DNA from: Aphrocallistes beatrix
Taxonomy: Eukaryota > Porifera > Hexactinellida > Sceptrulophora > Aphrocallistidae
Assembly (NCBI GenBank): GCA_963281255.1
Contig: OY725491.1
Coordinates: forward strand, 2,604,001-2,668,000
Length of the DNA: 64,000 nucleotides
Reading direction: 5' to 3'
The notes beneath the pieces were generated by a model. The model made no database searches and was not told where the DNA came from. It saw only the letters and a list, made by a program, of their open reading frames with translations. Shown here piece after piece: positions 1 to 10,436 of the stretch. Position 1 is the stretch's first letter. The number at the start of each line of letters is the position of its first letter. The position numbers were made by a program, and so were the translations under genes.

Positions 1-263
1 ATACTAACATATCTCACATATGATATCATCAAAAAATGATGACTCATCACTTTGTTATAACGTCATCATTACGCATCAAAAAATTTTAAACTGACAAATT
101 TTGTGATTTCTCAAGTAATATAGATTTTAACACTAAGATAGACATATGTAGAGATGTTATCTCCCTTATAATTTAACAATGTGATCCCAGACGACCGAAA
201 GGAGCCTGCAGCGGACACAAAGTGTCCACCAGCTGCGCAGCGCAAGCAAGCGAAGCGCGCTTG
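1..263 (+). repeat. Helitron-like repeat (HLR), 3' part of copy 1
   Basis: This is the 3' half of a family seen at least eight times in the window. It runs from the block with TGACTCA and a CRE-like site through a GC-rich module that contains an imperfect GCGGACAC/GTGTCC palindrome. It ends in CAAGCG-AAGCG-CGCTTG, a 6-bp stem at the extreme 3' end, followed by T. The 5' part lies outside the window. No coding capacity is seen. The rolling-circle assignment is inferred from termini only. Confidence 0.7.
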
Positions 264-550
264 TATATTGATATCTCGAAAACTATTCGTGTAGCAGTTA
301 TATGGTGTATCTGTAGTATGACCTATATGGTAAAACTATGTTGCTAGTAGTCATTCCGCCTAAACACAACCTAGGAAGGGGTATCAATGATACCACCATA
401 TATGGAATTATGTGAAAACCACAAAACTAAAAAAACCATAAATATTTCAAGTATGCCGATGTGATCAATGAAATCCCCATAAACGACTTGCTATTCAACA
501 TTAATATATTTAATACCAATATAATGAATAGTTTTCGAGATATCAATATA
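264..550. repeat. Spacer between two tail-to-tail HLR copies
   Basis: There is no gene here. The outer about 30 bases on both sides (TTGATATCTCGAAAACTATT and its complement near 522-549) are inverted copies of each other, so the inverted symmetry of the flanking repeats continues into the spacer. The middle (about 300-510) is AT-rich and unmatched. Confidence 0.55.
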
Positions 551-1531
551 CATGCGCGCTTCGCTTGCTTGCGCTGCGCGGCTGGTAGACACTTTGTGTC
601 CGCCGCAGGCCCTTCGGTCGTCTGGGATCACATTGTTTAATTATAAGGGAGATAACATCTCTACATATGTCTATCTTAGTGTTAAAATCTATATTACTTG
701 AGAAATCACAAAATTTGTCAATTTAAAATTTTTTGATGCGTAATGATGACGTTATAACAAAGTGATGAGTCATCATTTTTTGATGATAGTTGCATCATAT
801 GTGAGATATGTTAGTATACAGGGTGTCTCAAAAGTTCTGCAACGAATTTTGCTAATGTATTATACATAGTAGATAAATATCGAACATCCAATGCCTCATT
901 TTAATCAAAAATGGAGAGGATTATCTTAATTATTTGCAATGATGGATCATATATTTCATTCTCGTAAAAAATATTTTTTAACTCAATAAAAAATCTCACA
1001 TCCCAGGTACATTTTATGGTTATACTTTAAAAATACTCGTTCTTATCGAAGATTACTGCTACATAAATCAAAAGTAATAATATTATTTTAGTATTATGAA
1101 TCAATTACAGAATATGGAAGTGATTGATGTAATATTTCACTCGAAAAATAGTGATCTTCAAAATTAACACTTTTGAGCTCCAAATTTTGGAGTAATTAAT
1201 CTGTAATTATTTAAAATTTTATAAGAAATGTTTTTTGAGTAATGGATTGAGCTCATTTCTATGCTAGAAGGATACTAGATTTCAATTATGGGGGCTAATT
1301 TGGAATACAATCAAGTGATCTTAGTCAAATTAACGAAGTAAAATTGGTTGTTGCAGAACTTTTGAGACACCCTGTACATATGCTCGAATAACTGTGTTGC
1401 TTAACTTTTAAAAATGTGACAATGACGTCATTAATTCCATGATGAGTCGGCATTTTGCTCTGAGCTCAGAACTTAGTGGAGTCATAGCCAAAAGACTCCG
1501 ACATGCCAAAATCAGCTTTATATATATAAAT

Positions 1532-1562
<31 letters not shown>

Positions 1563-1589
1563 AGATTAATTGAGTTTTAATAGTAAGGA
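551..1589 (-). repeat. HLR copy 2 (minus), split by a mariner-type MITE
   Basis: This is the reverse complement of the family. The terminal hairpin is at 551 (one base altered in the stem). The copy is interrupted at 817 by a 556-bp MITE, resumes at 1375, and reaches the family's 5' end at 1589, read on the minus strand as TCCTTACTATTAAAACTC, with the flanking A complemented at 1590. A (GA)n tract (about 1524-1565) replaces the TA tract of other copies. About 55 bases of the consensus are missing at the MITE junction. A TGACGTCA octamer lies at 1423-1430. Confidence 0.7.
819..1374. mobile_element. Mariner-type MITE, family A, copy 1
   Basis: The inverted termini are CAGGGTGTCTCAAAAGTTCT and the matching complement at 1374, both flanked by TA (817-818 and 1375-1376), the signature of IS630/Tc1/mariner transposition. 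The element is 556 bp with no open frame, so it is non-autonomous. Related copies lie at about 3770-4405 and 53866-54463 and share the internal block around TACATTTTATGGT. This copy has the cleanest ends of the three. Confidence 0.85.
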
Positions 1590-2403
1590 TACAAACTGGC
1601 CTAACTTGGTATAGAGTCAAAATAGAGTGGGCTATCCAGGTAGTTTAGAAGTCCATGGCCTATCCTACATGGTTAACGATTTTAGGCTAATCGTGTATTA
1701 ATCCATTCGGCTATTACTGCATCCTTGGTTATTTTACTGTGAGGCATTATTAGAGTAGGCTATGGGTCCTACATATTTTCTGATGTAGGAATATGTCCTA
1801 CATATCTTCTGATGTAGGAATATATCCTACACAGTTGAGGAGTGGTATAAATAGGAGGGTGTGATGAGGCTTTTGAGGGTGTTTTTGCTGTTAGTGTTGA
1901 CGGGAGTGTTTTTAGGGGATTTTTACGGTTTTTTGCATTTTAAGTGCTTTTTTTGTTTTTCTTTGGAATCGGGTGTCCGAAGCAGAATTTCAAATTCAGA
2001 TTTATAAAAATAGATTCCGTAGTATAAGAGATGAAAAGTGTTATTGTTGATGTAAATATTTGTAAAAATTTAAAAAAGGGGACTAATAAAAATTGGATGT
2101 CATAACAACAATAGTCGGAAAAAAATCGGTATTATCGGACATATTCCGGCTACTCTTATATATATGTATGCTTACGAACTTTTTGTAAATAAATGGATTG
2201 TGAATAGCAGAATGTGTAACACATAAATATATATACATTTACACTTCTGGTTTATTGTCTTTTATTTTTTTTTTTGCTTTACATCGTCTCTCAGCCTATT
2301 TTGTTATTTCCGCCCACTTAATTTATTATGATAGTTTAAGATGTTATATTATCATCTTTAATTATTATTTTAGTTCTCATCCTAATATATCTCATTCCCG
2401 CAG
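1590..2403. other. Gene-free segment with TATA box and tandem repeat
   Basis: No coding region is seen. A short end of the CATAG foldback family lies at about 1738-1766. Two copies of a roughly 28-bp repeat containing GATGTAGGAATAT lie at about 1768-1833, followed by TATAAATA at 1846-1853. Further on is an AATAAA-like signal (about 2188). This could be a promoter, an LTR-like remnant or coincidence. The last part leads into the splice acceptor at 2403. Confidence 0.35.
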
Positions 2404-2638
2404 CTGGCACAAGCTAAATCAAGAATCTATGAGGCAATCTCAGACTCAGCAGGAGATAATTTTTAGCCCCAATTCCGGCAGCGTTTATTGCGAGTCACTT
2501 GATGGCAGTTTTGAAGACGACCTCAATAGTGTCATTTCTGAGTTCAGTAGATCTACTAGCGTAGCTAGCAATGCTTCGAGTATGCTATCTGAGGGAGGCG
2601 GTGCTAAGCTTGAGGCCTTACTCAGGAAAGACAAGAGT
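2404..2638 (+). CDS. EFA6: EFA6/PSD-like ARF guanine exchange factor, exon 1 seen (N-terminal region)
   Basis: First visible exon of the gene that continues at 3447. It starts after CCCGCAG with one carried base, so an upstream exon must exist outside the window or unseen, and it ends in phase 0 before GTGGGT. It encodes about 78 residues of low-complexity acidic and serine-rich sequence (for example SEFSRSTSVASNASS), as in the disordered N-terminal part of EFA6/PSD proteins before the Sec7 domain. The gene product is expected to load GTP onto ARF6 at the plasma membrane. This exon is not diagnostic alone. Its assignment rests on phase, order and strand with the Sec7 exons downstream. The donor is weak (GTGGGT), and another donor one codon on is possible but would break the phase with the next exon. 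Confidence 0.7.
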
Positions 2639-2955
2639 GTGGGTTTTAATATTTTTCTCAAAATCTGAAGCATTCTGAGAATTTCAGGAATCATTCTAAC
2701 TTTGTAATGAGTATATCTATAACCTAATCAATATAAGTCCTGACAGTAGACTGATAATTCTGGACGGATGAAGTATATATAGAGAGATATAGATATAGAT
2801 AAGTTATTGAGAGATCAATAATAGTTTAATAGTAGTAGAGCACATAATATATGAGGCTTTCAGGTATTAATCCTCAATACTGAGCGAAAATGGGAGGATA
2901 ATAATTAGAAAAGTGGGAGGGCCTAAAATAGATACGATATTTCGTGAAACGAACT

Positions 2956-3302
2956 AATTTAAGGATCATCTTCCGCGGTAGTAATGGATGGAAGGGGAGC
3001 TACTGACGTATTGATAACATCATAAAAGCGATTGGGGTGGTCAATAAAGATTTCTAATTCCGGGCGGTGTTTGCGGAGTGTCTTTGATACTTCTAGCTCC
3101 ATTGAGGTTTCCAGTCGTGAGACTGCTTTGAAAGATGGAGGAAAAAATTTCCATACCTGCCAGCTGCCATAGAAGATCAGGTGCGTTTCGCAAGTGCTGC
3201 CAGATGCGATGGTGAGACGGGAGTTGACGTAGAACCCGTGGCGTGGCACCTGTTTGTACCACATAGACCATTGAGTAAACATGGGTGGTGTAGAATATAA
3301 CA
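2956..3302 (-). CDS. Unrecognised minus-strand exon inside an EFA6 intron
   Basis: An open frame of 124 codons runs 3333-2959 on the minus strand. Its composition is richer in GC and more protein-like than the surrounding intron (MWYKQVPRHGFYVNSR, HRPELEIFIDHPNRF). A strong acceptor-like sequence, CTTGTGCTCATCTTAG, ends at 3303. The more likely reading is therefore a terminal exon from about 3302 to the stop at 2956-2958, with upstream exons on the same strand. Alternatively it is a complete small gene beginning with the hydrophobic MILNLVLILDVL at 3333. I do not recognise the family. It would overlap EFA6 in antisense. Confidence 0.4.
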
Positions 3303-3446
3303 CATCTAAGATGAGCACAAGGTTCAAAATCATTTATTAATTCATTTGTCTATTTCCTCATCCTTCGTTATTCTATTGTCAGGCCTTATTTTGAGGCTCT
3401 GGTATATCCTTAGAAATAGTATTATATTACATTTTGTTTTGTGTAG

Positions 3447-3732
3447 ATTTCAAATTTATCACTTGACGGTCGTTTCTCAAAGCACCTGAATTTAGAATTT
3501 CCTCATAGTGAGCAACTTGGTCGAAAGAATACTCACATCCATACTACAAGCGATCTCGGCCCGAACAATACATATAACACAGATAGCAAGTATGGCAGTT
3601 TACCTCCAGACATGCGTAAGAGAAGCTCCCAACATTTCATATACTCAAAACCTAAGATTTCAGAACCTGATAGTATATATCTCACTAATAATACTCACAC
3701 AGTTTCTCTCAACCCTGAAGAAGAAATGAGTG
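3447..3732 (+). CDS. EFA6: EFA6/PSD-like exchange factor, exon 2 seen (linker before Sec7)
   Basis: Exon between acceptor TTTGTGTAG and donor GTATGT, 286 bases. It enters in phase 0 and leaves one base over, matching its neighbours. It encodes about 95 polar residues (for example NLSLDGRFSKHLNLEF, ending NPEEEMS). No domain is visible. This corresponds to the variable region preceding Sec7 in EFA6. Internal ATG-started frames here (from 3508 and 3612) are sub-frames or shadows and are not separate genes. Confidence 0.7.
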
Positions 3733-3769
3733 GTATGTTCAGAAAATATTTAAATAACTGCTACATATA

Positions 3770-4405
3770 CGCTGCGTCAAAAGTTCTACAAAACAAATTT
3801 GCTGATGTGTTATACTTATACAGTAGAACTCAGTTAGTACGTACCCCTCCGGGAAGCGGAAAAAGTACATACTATCCGTAAGTACGTACTAACCGAGTTT
3901 TACTGTACTTTTACGTGGAGCTAACATTCAATGCTTCATTTTTACTTGAAAATAAAGACTATTTTAATTATTTTGCATTTCAATTACTTGAACGCGTATT
4001 TCTCAATTTAATTGTTCTGGAACTGTATGTGTATGTACGTGTTTTTTTAAAAAAATTAGTCAAAAAATCTCGAATGCTAACTACATTTTATGGTTGTACT
4101 ATAAATAGTTGTTCTTATCGATGATTAACAGCCATAATCCAAAATTAATTTGTAGTGTAATAATTTAGAATTATGAATTAATTAGTAGCAACACTTTACG
4201 GTATGAATGCATTTAATTAGGAGAAAACAGTTTTGGTGTGAACTTGATGTTTTTGGGATATTATTTTTGGAGGTGTGTAATTTTCCAAAAGTTGTAGGTA
4301 GTAACATTCTTACGTGCTAGATTTCATTGCCAACTAATTTAAAGTTGAACTAAATTGTAGTCAAATTAAGAAAGCAAATTGATTGTTGCTGAACTTGCAC
4401 CCTAT
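3770..4405. mobile_element. Mariner-type MITE, family A, degraded copy
   Basis: The left end GCTGCGTCAAAAGTTCTAC and right end GTTGCTGAACTTGCACCC are decayed versions of the termini at 819-1374, and the central block CTACATTTTATGGTTGTAC is shared. The copy lies in the intron just after exon 2 and carries a small Tigger-like insertion at 3821-3905. Confidence 0.65.
3821..3905. mobile_element. 85-bp Tigger/pogo-like MITE nested in a MITE
   Basis: The ends are CAGTAGAACTCAGTTAGTAC and its near-complement at 3905, flanked by TA on both sides. The termini resemble pogo/Tigger (CAGTRGAACTC). It is nested in the older mariner-type MITE. Confidence 0.65.
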
Positions 4406-4746
4406 ACTATATTAGTGGTGCTGTGTAGCCTTGACTATCCAAACCCAAATTTGCTATCCTCTGACGTGGTCACGTGGACCTTCGATTATCCGAACTACGT
4501 ACTATTATCGGTCACGTTTGACTAGTCGCAGCAAACACTTCTTGTCCGCCTGAAACACCTGATAAACTTTGATAATTATAAATATTTCATACTAGCATTT
4601 AAATGGGTGTACGTATAGATTCAGAATAAGAAAAGGTGACATTGACGTCATCATCTCAGAGTAATTCTGATTTATAGTCGATAATGTAGTGAACGCTATT
4701 ATGTTGATTTCTTCCTACGCTTTTGAAATTTGATAAATGTGGGTTA

Positions 4747-5740
4747 TCCTTACTATTAAAACTCGATTAATGTTTGTGTATGTGTGTATGTGTGTATACA
4801 CTACCCTACCAAAAGTATTCGTACACCTCAATATTTCCCATTAAAATAGTACTAAATGCGTCTATTACTGAACTGTCATGCAGTTGAACTAGACGAGATA
4901 CAGTATATTTGATTTCAGATTCGTATTCTACGCATTTGAATTACCTATTTTAGAGTTTTCAAATCAATTAAGTTTTAACTATGCCGAAATTTATCATCAT
5001 GTGCTACCCTGTGTCACCTATCACCATCTGCTACAGTGGTTGAGACTCTAGAAAAGTGGTACATGGTGGCACAGGTCGGGAATTTTAACCTTGGCAATTA
5101 GCAATTGATTTGAAACTTCGAAAATAGGTAATTCAAATGCGTAGAATACGAATCTGAAATCAAATATACTATATCTCTTATATTTTAACTGCATGATCAT
5201 TCTTTAATATAGCCATTTTAGTACTATATTAATGGGAAATATTGAGGGGTGTACGAATACTTTTGGTAGGGCAGTGTATATATCTCTCTCTGTAACGAAT
5301 TGATTGAAGAAACTGTCAGGCCCAGAAAGCTGATTTTTGGCATGTGGGAGTCTTTTGGCTATGGCTCCACTAAGTTCTGAGCTCAGAGCAAAATGTCAAC
5401 TCATCATGGAATTATGACGTCATTGTAACATTTTTAAAAGTTAAGCAATACAGTTATTCGAGCATAAATCAGCCATTTTAAGTGACAGAAGGCTGAAATT
5501 TTTATAGAATCTGTATACTAACATATCTCACATATGATGCAACTATTAAAAAAAAGATGACTCATCACTTTGTTATGACGTCATCATTACTCATCAAAAA
5601 TTTTAAAAATTGACAATTTTGGTGATTTTTCGTGCGCTATCGATTATAGCATTAGGACAGATGTATTTAGTGCAGTTATCCTTTATAGTTAATCAATGTG
5701 ACCCCAGGCGCCCGCAGGGCAAGCAAGCGAAGCGCGCTTG
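4747..5740 (+). repeat. HLR copy 3, split by a Tc1-type MITE, ending beside EFA6 exon 3
   Basis: The 5' end A|TCCTTACTATTAAAACTCG is at 4747. A 478-bp Tc1-type MITE sits in its TG/TA tract (4799-5276), and the repeat resumes at 5277. TGACGTCA octamers lie at 5415 and 5576. The GC-rich module is shortened. The terminal hairpin ends at 5740 followed by T. Only 19 bases separate this 3' end from exon 3 (starts 5760), so flank and repeat tail together occupy the branch-point and polypyrimidine zone. Confidence 0.75.
4799..5276. mobile_element. Tc1-type MITE, family B, copy 1
   Basis: The inverted ends are CACTACCCTACCAAAAGTAT and the complement at 5276, with TA on both sides. An internal inverted arrangement GTGTCACC...GGTGGCAC lies at the centre. 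It is non-coding. Relatives lie at 6401, 13251, 22737 (partial) and 23089, and the termini match the coding Tc1 element at 33878-35493, its likely source of transposase. Confidence 0.85.
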
Positions 5741-5759
5741 TTGATATGAGTCCTTTTAG

Positions 5760-5838
5760 ATATTAAAAAAAAGGCATGGCGCATGTACAACTTGGAAGAT
5801 TTTACCGATCAAGAAGTGTCCCAGATCTTAGCACCCGA
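5760..5838 (+). CDS. EFA6: EFA6/PSD-like exchange factor, exon 3 seen (start of Sec7)
   Basis: Exon of 79 bases between acceptor CCTTTTAG and donor GTAAGT. With the carried G it reads DIKKKAWRMYNLEDFTDQEV, matching the first helices of EFA6-type Sec7 domains (aligned by eye to the ...AKKLFYLEGF... segment of vertebrate PSD proteins). It leaves two bases over, as the next exon needs. A Helitron-like repeat ends 19 bases upstream. Confidence 0.85.
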
Positions 5839-6116
5839 GTAAGTTATTTAATCTTTCCTTATTTGCTGTTTGTTTTAGATTAATTTTCTTGCATTTATTT
5901 ATTTGTTTAAAACTGCATAATGCAAGCAATTTTCTTTGTCCTTTCTACTTCTCAGAGATTAAAAAATATCAAATTCCCATATTTTGGAGGAATGTAAAAA
6001 TTTCGATCTCCAAATTTGGTGTGAACCATATCGAGTGACCCCTTGTTTTTCTCGGCTATGCTTGCTGAGTACGAATTTCTTAATATAAATAGTCTAAACG
6101 TTAGTTTTTAAAACTA

Positions 6117-6281
6117 CAGTGGAATTCAATTATTAGCTCGAATTTTGCTCATAAAATGGTTGCTAATACGCAAGTTGATAATAAGGAAACAGAATTAACA
6201 CAAAATTCACCTGAGACCTGAAAATTGTGCTAATAGAGCAATATTACTTATAAGGGAATTGCTAATAAGCGAATTCCACTG
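6117..6281. mobile_element. 165-bp Tigger/pogo-like MITE
   Basis: The ends CAGTGGAATTC and GAATTCCACTG are flanked by TA at both sides. The interior repeats the motif TTGCTAATA. No coding capacity. It lies in the EFA6 intron 5839-11154. Confidence 0.75.
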
Positions 6282-6400
6282 TAATAGATTATTTGCATTT
6301 GTAAAATCAAGATGAGCGCGAGCCAAGAATCACGGTATTTAACCATGGATTATTACTTCAAGTCTTATGTGCAAAATACAAACTGTATAGCATATCTATA

Positions 6401-6856
6401 CACTGCCATACCAAAAGTATTCGTACACCCCAATTATTCCCATACAAATTGTATAAATCGTATCTATTTTTGGAGTCAATAATAATAAATCAGCAACAGT
6501 TTGACTAAATTTGAATTCTACACACTCGATTTACTCATTTTATAGTCTTTCAACTCAATTACTCTATTTAAAAGTTAAATATTTTTAACCCGTGACACCT
6601 AGTGCCACTAACGCCATCATATATAGTGGCATTAATTTATGGTATGTGGCACAGTGAAGTAAATGTTCAAAATTTATGTTTAGTAATTGAGTTGAGAGCT
6701 TATAAGATTCTTAATTTGAAAGTGAAGAAAACGAATTTAAAATAATAATTAGTGTATTTGTTACAGATTAAATATTTTAGACTTCATAAATAGATTAGTT
6801 TTACAACTATTTGATGGAAAATTTTTGAGGTGTACGAATACTTTTGGTAGGGAGTG
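6401..6856. mobile_element. Tc1-type MITE, family B, copy 2
   Basis: The ends CACTGCCATACCAAAAGTAT and the complement at 6856 are flanked by TA. The central segment again has paired GTGGCA/TGCCAC-like arms. Non-coding and diverged from the copy at 4799. Confidence 0.8.
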
Positions 6857-7080
6857 TATTTTGCTGAAATTTAATGGAGTGTAATGAATATTAATACAAG
6901 CGGTGGAAAATTGTGATAGTTTTCTCTCTTACTATAAACTAACATGTACTGTATACGAATAGTCCTTCATATTAATCATGACCCAATCTCCCGTAGTTAT
7001 GTTGGATGTTTTCTTAACAGCCCCCGATTGGGTGCACTCTTGGTTTTCTCGTGCAATTTCACTCAATTCTTGTCTCTTCT

Positions 7081-7600
7081 TTACCGTTGTTTTGAGATAA
7101 GTGTTCTGGCCAGTATAATATCTCCATCAGTAAAATATATCCACTTATGTCGGCGAAAACGCCAACATATGTGGATATATTTTATCGACACGTTGTCCAG
7201 ATTATTGCAGTAGAAAGTATCTCTTGCAACAACGACGGTTAAGAACCCTTTTCTAGGTGGCGTTCGAGCATCAAGCAACGTATCACTTGTTTTGACGAAG
7301 CCGATATATCTTTCGGCCATCCCATCGGACTCCGGGTGTTACGGTGTGGTGTGACGTTTAGTAATCCCTAAGTCGTGGCACAGTTCGTGCATCGCTAACC
7401 CATCCACATTCTTCCCCTGATCTGTGAGCATAATATTTGGTACGCCATATCCACGATAGACCCATTCCATGAATGCGTTAACAATGGAAGTGGCGGTCTG
7501 GTCTTTCAACGGGATTGCTTCGTCGTAATGTGAAAATAGATCAACTATGAGTATGAAGTACCTGCAGCCGCCATTGCGCAGTGTCGTATCCAGCATGATA
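7081..7600 (-). mobile_element. Ty3/gypsy integrase fossil fragment
   Basis: A fragment of a Ty3/gypsy LTR retrotransposon, read on the minus strand. The segment ILIVDLFSHYDEAIPL followed by GVPNIMLTDQGKN and SDGMAERYI is the integrase catalytic core, in the same style as the larger fossil at 57699-60550. No LTRs were found. It is an old, broken relic in an EFA6 intron. A 25-bp near-perfect stem (7131-7155 with 7160-7184) sits inside it. Confidence 0.75.
7131..7184. repeat. Short hairpin (25-bp arms)
   Basis: TAAAATATATCCACTTATGT at 7131 is mirrored by ACATATGTGGATATATTTTA ending at 7184, with a four-base loop and two mismatches. It lies within the Ty3 fossil and could be a very small foldback insertion. 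Confidence 0.6.
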
Positions 7601-7639
7601 TTAGTAAATTCACCTCTGTTATCTGTCTGGAAGATGTGA

Positions 7640-8167
7640 GGTGCTTCATGTTCACAGAATATGGAGATCAGGTGTTTTAAGCGCTCTCACCACAATAAAC
7701 TTGCTAAGCAGTCCTGGTCATATGCAGTTCTAGGCCCATCTAACCCATCTTCTCTAAACTCCTCTATATCACCAGTTCCATGCTCTCCCATAGCCTCGTC
7801 TTCCTCCCCGACTTGTTCGGCTGCTTCTTCAGGATGTATGAGTATGACAATTGGGAGTCCCAATTCACAGCTAAATATGAAGGACAATTAGGAAGATTGA
7901 TGGACTTGGCATTTTCCGAAGACCAGGTTTTCTGGAAACTTTCTTCACTGTACCATCACCCTGGGGAATATCGAGGTGAAGTAGTATATCCTCGTCACAG
8001 ATATGTCTCGCACAGATGAAGACTCTCGCCAATTTCCATGCATCATCTCTATGGAGAAACCTTCGCCATTCATCTTGCATTTCCTTGGATCAATGACTCA
8101 ACATTTCAAACACTGGAACGTCATCAGTGCCGTCGTAATTGGAGCCGAAGTTGGCTACACTACATCT
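7640..8167 (-). pseudogene. THAP-domain transposase fragment, minus strand
   Basis: Read on the minus strand from 8167, the frame gives CSVANFGSNYDGTDDVPVFE, then an in-frame stop, then EWRRFLHRDDAW...ICARHICDEDI. This is the layout of a THAP zinc-binding domain (C...C, W, C-x2-H), although the second cysteine is not visible. Downstream (about 7890-7690) is a low-similarity acidic stretch. P-type transposases begin with THAP, and a + strand P transposase core starts at about 8280, so this may be the inverted N-terminal part of that same element. It is disrupted. Confidence 0.5.
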
Positions 8168-8274
8168 ATTTGGCTTACTGCTAAGAAAAATGTACGTGTG
8201 GATGAATAAATTGGGAATTAGGAAGAAAATGTATGAAATATTGTACTTAATACAATATCAACTAACAATGATAC

Positions 8275-9830
8275 TTATCCACAACACCCTACGTCTGCTC
8301 TACACAAGTTTTGGGCTGGAAGACGAATTTATATCTTACTTAAAGGTGTCCACTAAAGAACAGCTTAGAACGAAATGTCATTCTACACATGGACGAAATT
8401 CATATTAAATCTGATTTTTCTTATCCTAGCGGTAAAATAATCGGCTCTTCAGTTAACACTGAACTCACGCCTGCAACTACTGTATTAGGATATATGGTTT
8501 CAAGTCTTTGTAAAAAATGAGCCACCATTGTTCGCTTGCTACCTTGTTCAAAAACATCAGCTTCTGAACTATTCCCCATTACCAAACAGATGATCTCGGA
8601 TATAGAAAATTGCGATCTTCTAGTCCAAGTATTGTGTCCAGATAACTATCCTCTTAATGTTAGATTATTCAAATGCTTCTCTTCCTCAGCTACCTTAGAA
8701 CCGACTGTACCACATCCTATTGATCCAGCCGGATCACTTAACCTTATGTTCGATTTTGTCCACATGATGAAGACAATACGTACCAATTGGCTCAATCAGA
8801 AAGATGTAGGACATATGTTTATCTTCCCGAAATTCGACAATTTCCCTTTCTAATGAGGCTTCTTTCGAAGATGTGAAACTGTTGTTTAAAACAGAACAAC
8901 ACAACGTAGCCAAGACTGCACATCGTCTAACCGTGAAATCTTGCTGGCCTTCTAACCTTGAGCGACAGAATGTTGGTTTGGCTTTGAGGGTATTTAATGA
9001 ATCTACTGCTTCTGCTCTTCAACTCCATGCATCCAGACAAAACCTTTCTTCCCAGACATCCGAGTTTATTTCCTTGATCACAGATATAAGGAAAATATTC
9101 ATGTTAATACTCCAAACAAAGGATTTCGGCTCAATGATGCAAATTCAATTCCTTTGAGAAACAACGATGTGAGATTTTCATTTCTCTCAAAAGTTGTAGA
9201 ATGACTAGATAACTGAAAGACGATGCCTGGGAAACCCGGGAAACTAAGCAGTCAGACTTTTACCAGTTTTCGACATTCTTGTATTGCACTCAAAATACCG
9301 TTAATATTTTCACTGGAAGTCGTGGCTTTACCTTTGCCTGAGTTCATTCCTACAAATCGATCCACTTGAACACCACTTCAGTCTTTATCGAATGATGTCA
9401 GGAACTCAATATAATGTTATGCTTTCTCAAATTTTGGAAACAGAGAGGCGGATTAAATTATCTAGAACGTATCCTAAAACTCTTCTCTACTACCATTCCA
9501 GCTAACCGTCCAGATTCTTTGAAAGAGTTTTTGAAACATGTTCTGATTCGCCATGCCAAGACAATACAACAATTGATGATTTAGAACCATATAATTTACT
9601 CCTTGATACTTTGAAACCACTTCCAGACCTGATCCATTTATCTTACAATCCCTTGCTTTCATCGCCAGCTATACAGTCCACTCTATTTACAAAAGCAAAG
9701 TATTTCGTAAACCTACGAAGGATTCAACTACCAAATCTATGTGTCCTAGTTGCTTGTCTGTTTAGTGGATTATTATCGGTGGATATAGCATCTACTATTA
9801 TAGTTCTCGATGTCTGAATTAGTCATTATT
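8275..9830 (+). pseudogene. P-element/THAP9-like transposase remnant 1
   Basis: Collinear pieces in shifting frames match the P/THAP9 transposase core. A DEIHIKSDFSYPSGKIIGS segment sits near 8390 (RNase H-like first acidic residue). Next comes PHPIDPAGSLNLMFDFVHMM...IRTNWLNQK (8722-8800), which includes the usual FD-VH-K-IRNNW motif, then SNLERQNVGLALRVFNEST (8953-9009). Traces of the C-terminal part reach about 9830. Several frameshifts and stops make it dead. No THAP domain is on this strand, and a THAP fragment lies just upstream in reverse. P transposases cut and paste DNA and leave 8-bp target duplications. I could not place the termini. Confidence 0.75.
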
Positions 9831-10436
9831 AATAATATAGGAAAGAGATCTGTAGCAGAGCTAGAACCAAGAGGAACTAACCGCACAATGGTGAAAAATT
9901 TGGTCATTAAACTAGACATCATCATAGAGAATTAAGTTGTATGTGGATCTTCTGGATGATCGATAGAACCTATAATTCGACCGCCTTTATAACTTGCGTC
10001 GCTTTAAAATGAAGTGTGCTTTTCTAGAAGATACATAAATGCAATAAATTGTCGTGTGCATGTGCGACGATTAAATACAAATGTCAGTCGACAGACTGAT
10101 AATGCAGCTCCGGTATGTGACATGCCACGTGAGATATGAATATCGTATTAGATCAGGAACTACTCAATTTATTAAAACTATATATTCACATTTTTACGCT
10201 CAAAGTACGATGATCGGATTCTAAACACTGAAATACCCTATATTAGACTTTGAGAACTCGCTTAATGCGTAAATTAAGAATTACATCCAGGCATGACGCA
10301 ACACATAGTGTTTAATAGAAAACAAATAAGTACAATGAAGAAATTAGCAAAAGTGTAATGAAACAGCCCCATATACTAGCAGTCGACAGTAGTTAATTTT
10401 TGCATTTATAGCCAATCAAATTTGTCAATTCAAGGG
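9831..10436. other. No gene seen (intronic)
   Basis: AT-rich sequence between the P remnant and the foldback element. No coding signal, RNA gene or recognisable repeat was found. Confidence 0.5.

Noticed and set aside
1408-1620. Minus-strand ORF of 70 codons
   Set aside because: It is made by the (GA)n microsatellite and repeat sequence.
1738-2223. Solo LTR (TG...CA with TATA box and AATAAA)
   Set aside because: The left part matches the end of the CATAG foldback family and no target duplication is seen; left as an open note only.
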